A stretch of DNA of 64,000 bases from Daucus carota subsp. sativus (lineage: Eukaryota; Streptophyta; Magnoliopsida; Apiales; Apiaceae), in the NCBI RefSeq assembly GCF_001625215.2, contig NC_030384.2, positions 45,108,390 through 45,172,389 on the forward strand, read 5' to 3'. The notes under the pieces were generated by a model, which was given only the letters and a program-made list of their open reading frames with translations, did not search any database and had not been told where the DNA came from. A program made the translations under genes and the position numbers. Positions 60,147 to 64,000 of the stretch are shown here, piece after piece. Numbering within the stretch: position 1 is the stretch's first letter; every line of letters begins with the position of its first letter.

Positions 60147-61471
60147 GGAGATGTAACTTGTCACTGGCAACCAAGTCAGTTATTCTATTAGCTAGTTGCA
60201 GATCAAGAGCCTGTTATTTTATTTTATTTTAATTTTTAAGATGACCATGTACCAGTTAATCATTTCTTTCATTGTGTGATATGAACTTGGACCCAAAAGA
60301 TTCCATTAAGATTTGTCAATTAGTACTGCATCGGCATGTTTGCATTTGCCTAGGAGATTCATAAGATGTTGCAAATAGGATTATGGCATTTTTGCTATAT
60401 GTAATGCTGGCTTTGGTCTGATGCGTCATACTTGGTGCTGATAATGTAATTCGCCCTTCCATATTCTGTTTTAATCACTTCATTCAGACAAAATCAAGGG
60501 TTCATATTTGGAGCGAGGATGATAATAGTCTGAATTCAAAGTCAACTTGTGTCCGTATTCGTAGACATTTTAACTATATGTTGTTATTCATTCGATAGAA
60601 GATTAGAAAATATATTCAATTTATGGTTTCTCTTTCTTTTTCTTTTTTGAAATAGAAAAGCACTGATTATTTATGGAGTTTGCCACCAGAATCCAGCAAG
60701 CTTTCGAAAGTATAATGTGTTAGGTATAAAGAAAAACTAGACTTGTTTAACAGCAAGTGTCTTCAATTATAAAGAAAAACTAAACTAGTTTACAAGGTAA
60801 ATCCTCCAGGGCCCTAAAACTAAACAGGAACTGGTTGACTTTGAGCAACATGGCTTTCGTTAGGGTTTTCAACTGCTTGTGTTGCTGGTGCAAAGAAAAC
60901 TGTAAATCTGTGATCGTTCTTCTCGGTGCCCTTAAACACATCCAAATATCCAATGCAGAATTCATGGAAGTATTAATATTATGTGCGATAAATATCATAC
61001 ATCAATTCGTACTGAATATTAGTCATAAGTTATTTTAAAATCGGGATCAATATATACTCAATATAATGATGTTGATATGAAATTCAACTCGGCATATCTT
61101 TATTTATAAGGTGAATTCTTAACACAATTTATTATATCGTTGCTAAAAATAATTTCAGATTTACCATAACGAGTATAATCTACATAGAAAATCAATTAAA
61201 AATACATAGGCAAAATCTGGAAGGGAGATGAGCGGTAAAATACTACTGTAAAATGTGATCTTCATCCTTATCAGAAATCCAGGCGTCATAACAAAGACTT
61301 TACTCTACAACAGGTTAAAACTTGAGCAACAGAAAGTGTCGCACATATGTAAACTCCTTTCATTATTATTATTATATTATATTCAACTCAATGACGATAC
61401 CCACAGCTTAAATTCACTTTGATAAATCACACCCCTCCTGCCTCTTCATCATCTCAATTCTTGAAACAACA
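60147..61471. other. Intergenic region between RFC3 and the small membrane protein gene
   Basis: RFC3 3' UTR at the left; AT-rich with no gene recognised in the middle. The right end is the promoter/leader of the next gene, with an ATTATTATTATATTATATT stretch near 61363. Confidence 0.5.
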
Positions 61472-63390
61472 ATGGCGGAGAAGCAAGAACAAGAAGATTC
61501 GAAGAACGAGTCTAAACCATCTGTAAGTCTCGCCTAATATTCTCTTCTGTTTTCTCAGATTCAAAGCGTTGATTTTATTCCAACTTGGTTTGTTTTGTTT
61601 TAATTTGTTCTGTATGTGTGTTTTAGTTTATTGAGGTTGTGTGCAAGAGCTCAGGGAAAGTGAGAAGGTTTGCGCCTGGAACTGATGCCGCTTTTGCGGT
61701 GAGTCTAATTAACAAAAAGCTGCTTCTTGATGGTGTCAGCAGCCGCCCGCAGCTTGCCTCGCATATCGAAGCTGTTAAGCCCGGGAATGATTCGGAGGAG
61801 CCTATCAGTTTTGGCCCGACTGCGCCTCTTGTCAATTATGGCCCTCCTTGGGTTTTGCACACTGTTGTTGCTCAATCACACAAACTGAAAACAACTGTGA
61901 AGGTAGTATGCTTTCTGTTGCTTTTTTCTCGAGATTTTGTTTCCCTTTTCGTGGTTTATTTGCTAATGCTTTGCGTATATTGAACTGCTATTATCTTTCG
62001 TGGTAGAATTGGGTAATACTAAGATTTGATTTTCGGGCATATGTGTTTGTATTGATGGTAGTGAATTGATTGTGATGATTGATTGCAAAATATAGAATTG
62101 CTCGTATTTATTGCTTTGAAGGAAGGGTTGAGGGGAACTTTTAGGGGAATTCGTAGATTTTGAAAAGTTCTTTCTGTTGTAAGAGATTCTCTGATTTGAT
62201 GATGATGTAACAGATATCCGCTCCACGTGACAAACATTGCAGACTTGCTTTTACTTTGTATTACGTAAATGATAGAGTGATACTTGATGACGTTAGTTAA
62301 AAAAGACCGATCATCATACTTGACGTGTTGCCTGAGTTGGAATCATGTTAATCAAATTACTTGTTTCTTCCTTTGATGAAGTAAGAGTAGAGTGAAACTT
62401 TCCACATACTCCCTCCGTCCCCTTTTACATGTCCACTTTGAAAAAAAAATTTGTCCCAAATTACTTGTCCACTTCTCTTTTCAAAACAACTTTTTGTATG
62501 TTTTTCCAAAAAGTAACAACTTCCAATGTTTGACTAGCATATATATATATACACAACTCTATCTAATTCATTACATTTATTAGAGATATGTATGAAAACA
62601 AGATATCCAACTAACATTTTCTTAAGATGCGTTATTTTTTCAAAAGGGACAAGTGAAAGGGGACGGAGGGAGTATATCTTAACACTCGAGTGGTTTCATA
62701 CCTTACAAACAATACTACCTCCGTCCCAAAATGTATGACCGTCTGAGTTTTTCATGCATTTCAATGCGTTCAGAAAAGGTACCTATAAATGATTTTTTTC
62801 AAAATTTTTCTTTTGTATAAAAATTTGGGATCGATATTTTTATTGAAAACAAAAAAAATTAAAAAAATATTATTTATAAATATCTCTTCTGAGCACATTG
62901 GAATGTGTAAAAAGAAGTGGCTCATTCTTGTTGTGACGGAGGGAGTTATGAAGATGGCAATCTAATTCTAAACCCACAATAAGGGATCTTCTGTTACAAC
63001 TGAGCATGTTAGGGATGAAGAATATCTAATCAAGGTGGTAACCAAATGCTCTTTTAATGTTGTTGAATTCAAGTGAAAGTAGATATTTAATTTTTGCAAT
63101 TACAAAGTAATATAAGACTCGAGCATTATGCTTACTCCTGGTTGATTGGTAACCCCGGATATTACCTGAATTTTGAACCTTTCATGGGTGTCATCTCATA
63201 AAATTTTGTAATTATCATTTCGCAGGACAGTGAAGGCTCCCGTTCTGCAGAGACGGAATCAAAGCTACCACTTTTGTATATTGCAAAGATAGTTCTTGCT
63301 CTTCTTATAGTTTTTGCCATCGGGACGATATTGATGCTATTTCTTGAGAACCTTCCCGCTTTGCTCTTGTATATTCAGTATAACATGTGA
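61472..63390 (+). CDS. Small single-span plant membrane protein of unknown function
   Basis: Three exons, 61472-61522, 61627-61902 and 63226-63390, give 163 aa. The N-terminus is hydrophilic (MAEKQEQEDSKNESKPS). A globular-looking part follows with FIEVVCKSSGKVRRFAPGT and PISFGPTAPLVNYGPPWVL. Near the C-terminus a hydrophobic stretch (about 125-155, IAKIVLALLIVFAIGTILML) suggests a tail-anchored protein with the N-terminal part in the cytosol. I have seen similar 'SSGK.RRF..GT' proteins annotated only as plant transmembrane proteins and cannot assign a function. Intron 2 (1323 bp) carries two Stowaway-like MITEs. Splice sites GTAAGT/TTTTAG and GTAGTA/TTCGCAG are good. Confidence 0.75.
62407..62674. 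mobile_element. Stowaway-like MITE in intron 2 of the membrane protein gene
   Basis: The ends TACTCCCTCCGTCCCCTTTT and 'aaaggggacggagggagta' are a nearly perfect inverted pair with TA borders; about 268 bp. Well-kept termini suggest a fairly young copy. Confidence 0.85.
62713..62948. mobile_element. Second Stowaway-like MITE in the same intron
   Basis: It begins TACTACCTCCGTCCCAAAAT and ends 'tgtgacggagggagtta'; about 236 bp. The interior differs from its neighbour 39 bases away, so it is a separate insertion of a related subfamily. Confidence 0.8.
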
Positions 63391-64000
63391 CTTCAATGAT
63401 ATTAATGGTCTACCTTTTATCTGCATTTGCTGTAAGACTTGTCTGTCCAAATATCATGTTAATGTTTTGAACGTCTGGTAGTACATAGGCTGAACTGCAA
63501 GTTCTTTATCTGTTCATAGCTAGTTTTATTCTGCTTTTGTGTAAGAGATGAAAAAGAGATGGCTTTACTCTGTTGTTGATTTTTTATTTAAGACTAACTT
63601 CCCTTATGCTGAATTCCATTTAATGCTTGTGGGCAATTGGTTTGATTATTATTATTTTTTTTGACAAATATGGCTTATAGCCTTACAAGTATCTGTTCTA
63701 ATAAATTTTCGGGGTGAGCCATGATCGAACCCAGACGACTAACCACTTGAGCAATCCAACCGTGCTCGTTCGATTATTATTTAGATTCACTCCAGATTTG
63801 TTGACTGTTCCAAAGTTGTGTTAAAAACAAGTGATTCTCCTATTGTTGTGATTGAGTTTAAAATAAATTAATTCTTTCTTTTCGTATTATTTTACCTACT
63901 ATACCGGGGTAAACGAATATCAAAGAAATGGAATGAAATGAAATTTAAACTTCATATTATGTGAAGTCTCTTCCTTATATCTGAGATGCCTGTGCCATCA
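63391..64000. other. 3' UTR and intergenic sequence at the right edge
   Basis: Likely 3' UTR for about 200 bases, then a minus-strand SINE, then AT-rich sequence. No further gene is visible. Confidence 0.5.
63641..63772 (-). mobile_element. tRNA-derived SINE
   Basis: On the minus strand: an A-box-like region TTGCTCAAGTGGTTAG, B box GGGTTCGATCATGG, body 'ttattagaacagatac', then an A-rich tail with TAA repeats. The body matches the element at 17400-17550. Confidence 0.7.

Overview
This is a stretch of nuclear plant DNA. It is AT-rich, its genes are split by many short AT-rich introns with GT-AG borders, and it carries plant-only families: Dof and R2R3-MYB factors, a mini zinc finger, a PSY peptide precursor and GT47/GT14 wall glycosyltransferases. 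The gaps hold small non-autonomous DNA transposons (Stowaway, PIF/Harbinger-like and others) and tRNA-derived SINEs. Protein features point to a eudicot, probably an asterid; an Apiaceae source is only a guess. There are no bacterial-type operons, CRISPR arrays, rRNA or intact tRNA genes, and no coding-competent virus-like element was recognised.

Layout. 1-1927: repeats and a doubtful minus-strand first exon. 1928-3651 (+): the last three exons of an AGD14-type ArfGAP, with a hairpin MITE in one intron. 5536-9525 (-): plastid S-sulfocysteine synthase CS26, 10 exons. 11537-13967 (+): NADH-cytochrome b5 reductase CBR1, 9 exons, one GC-AG intron. 15456-17269 (+): GT47 exostosin-type glycosyltransferase. 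17824-18162 (+): mini zinc finger protein. 18.2-24.7 kb: gene-poor, with MITEs. 24885-26480 (+): R2R3-MYB of the MYB52/105/117 type. 26.5-30.7 kb: gene-poor, with a tandem duplication of about 630 bp. 30726-33281 (-): cycling-Dof-factor-like regulator. 35613-36669 (-): a three-exon PSY peptide precursor made of exons too short to stand out as open frames. 38977-40516 (-): GT14 glucuronosyltransferase-like protein. 43177-44565 (+): choline-transporter-like protein. 45993-48018 (-): YrdC/Sua5 threonylcarbamoyl-AMP synthase. 48.0-52.1 kb: a Harbinger-like MITE nested in a Stowaway MITE. 52096-53802 (-): intronless cation/calcium exchanger. 55595-60146 (+): replication factor C subunit 3, 11 exons, with an E2F-type site upstream. 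61472-63390 (+): small single-span membrane protein of unknown function.

The genes are unrelated housekeeping, wall, signalling and regulatory loci and do not form a pathway cluster. Exon joins were worked out by hand: reading frame was checked across every junction and products were compared with remembered family sequences. No alignment or transcript data were available. I found no convincing undescribed system. The best leads are the PSY precursor, the E2F site at RFC3, the short uORF overlapping the mini zinc finger start, the N-terminal DLNxxP motif of the MYB, the in-frame 78-nt intron of the choline-transporter-like gene, and the nested transposons.
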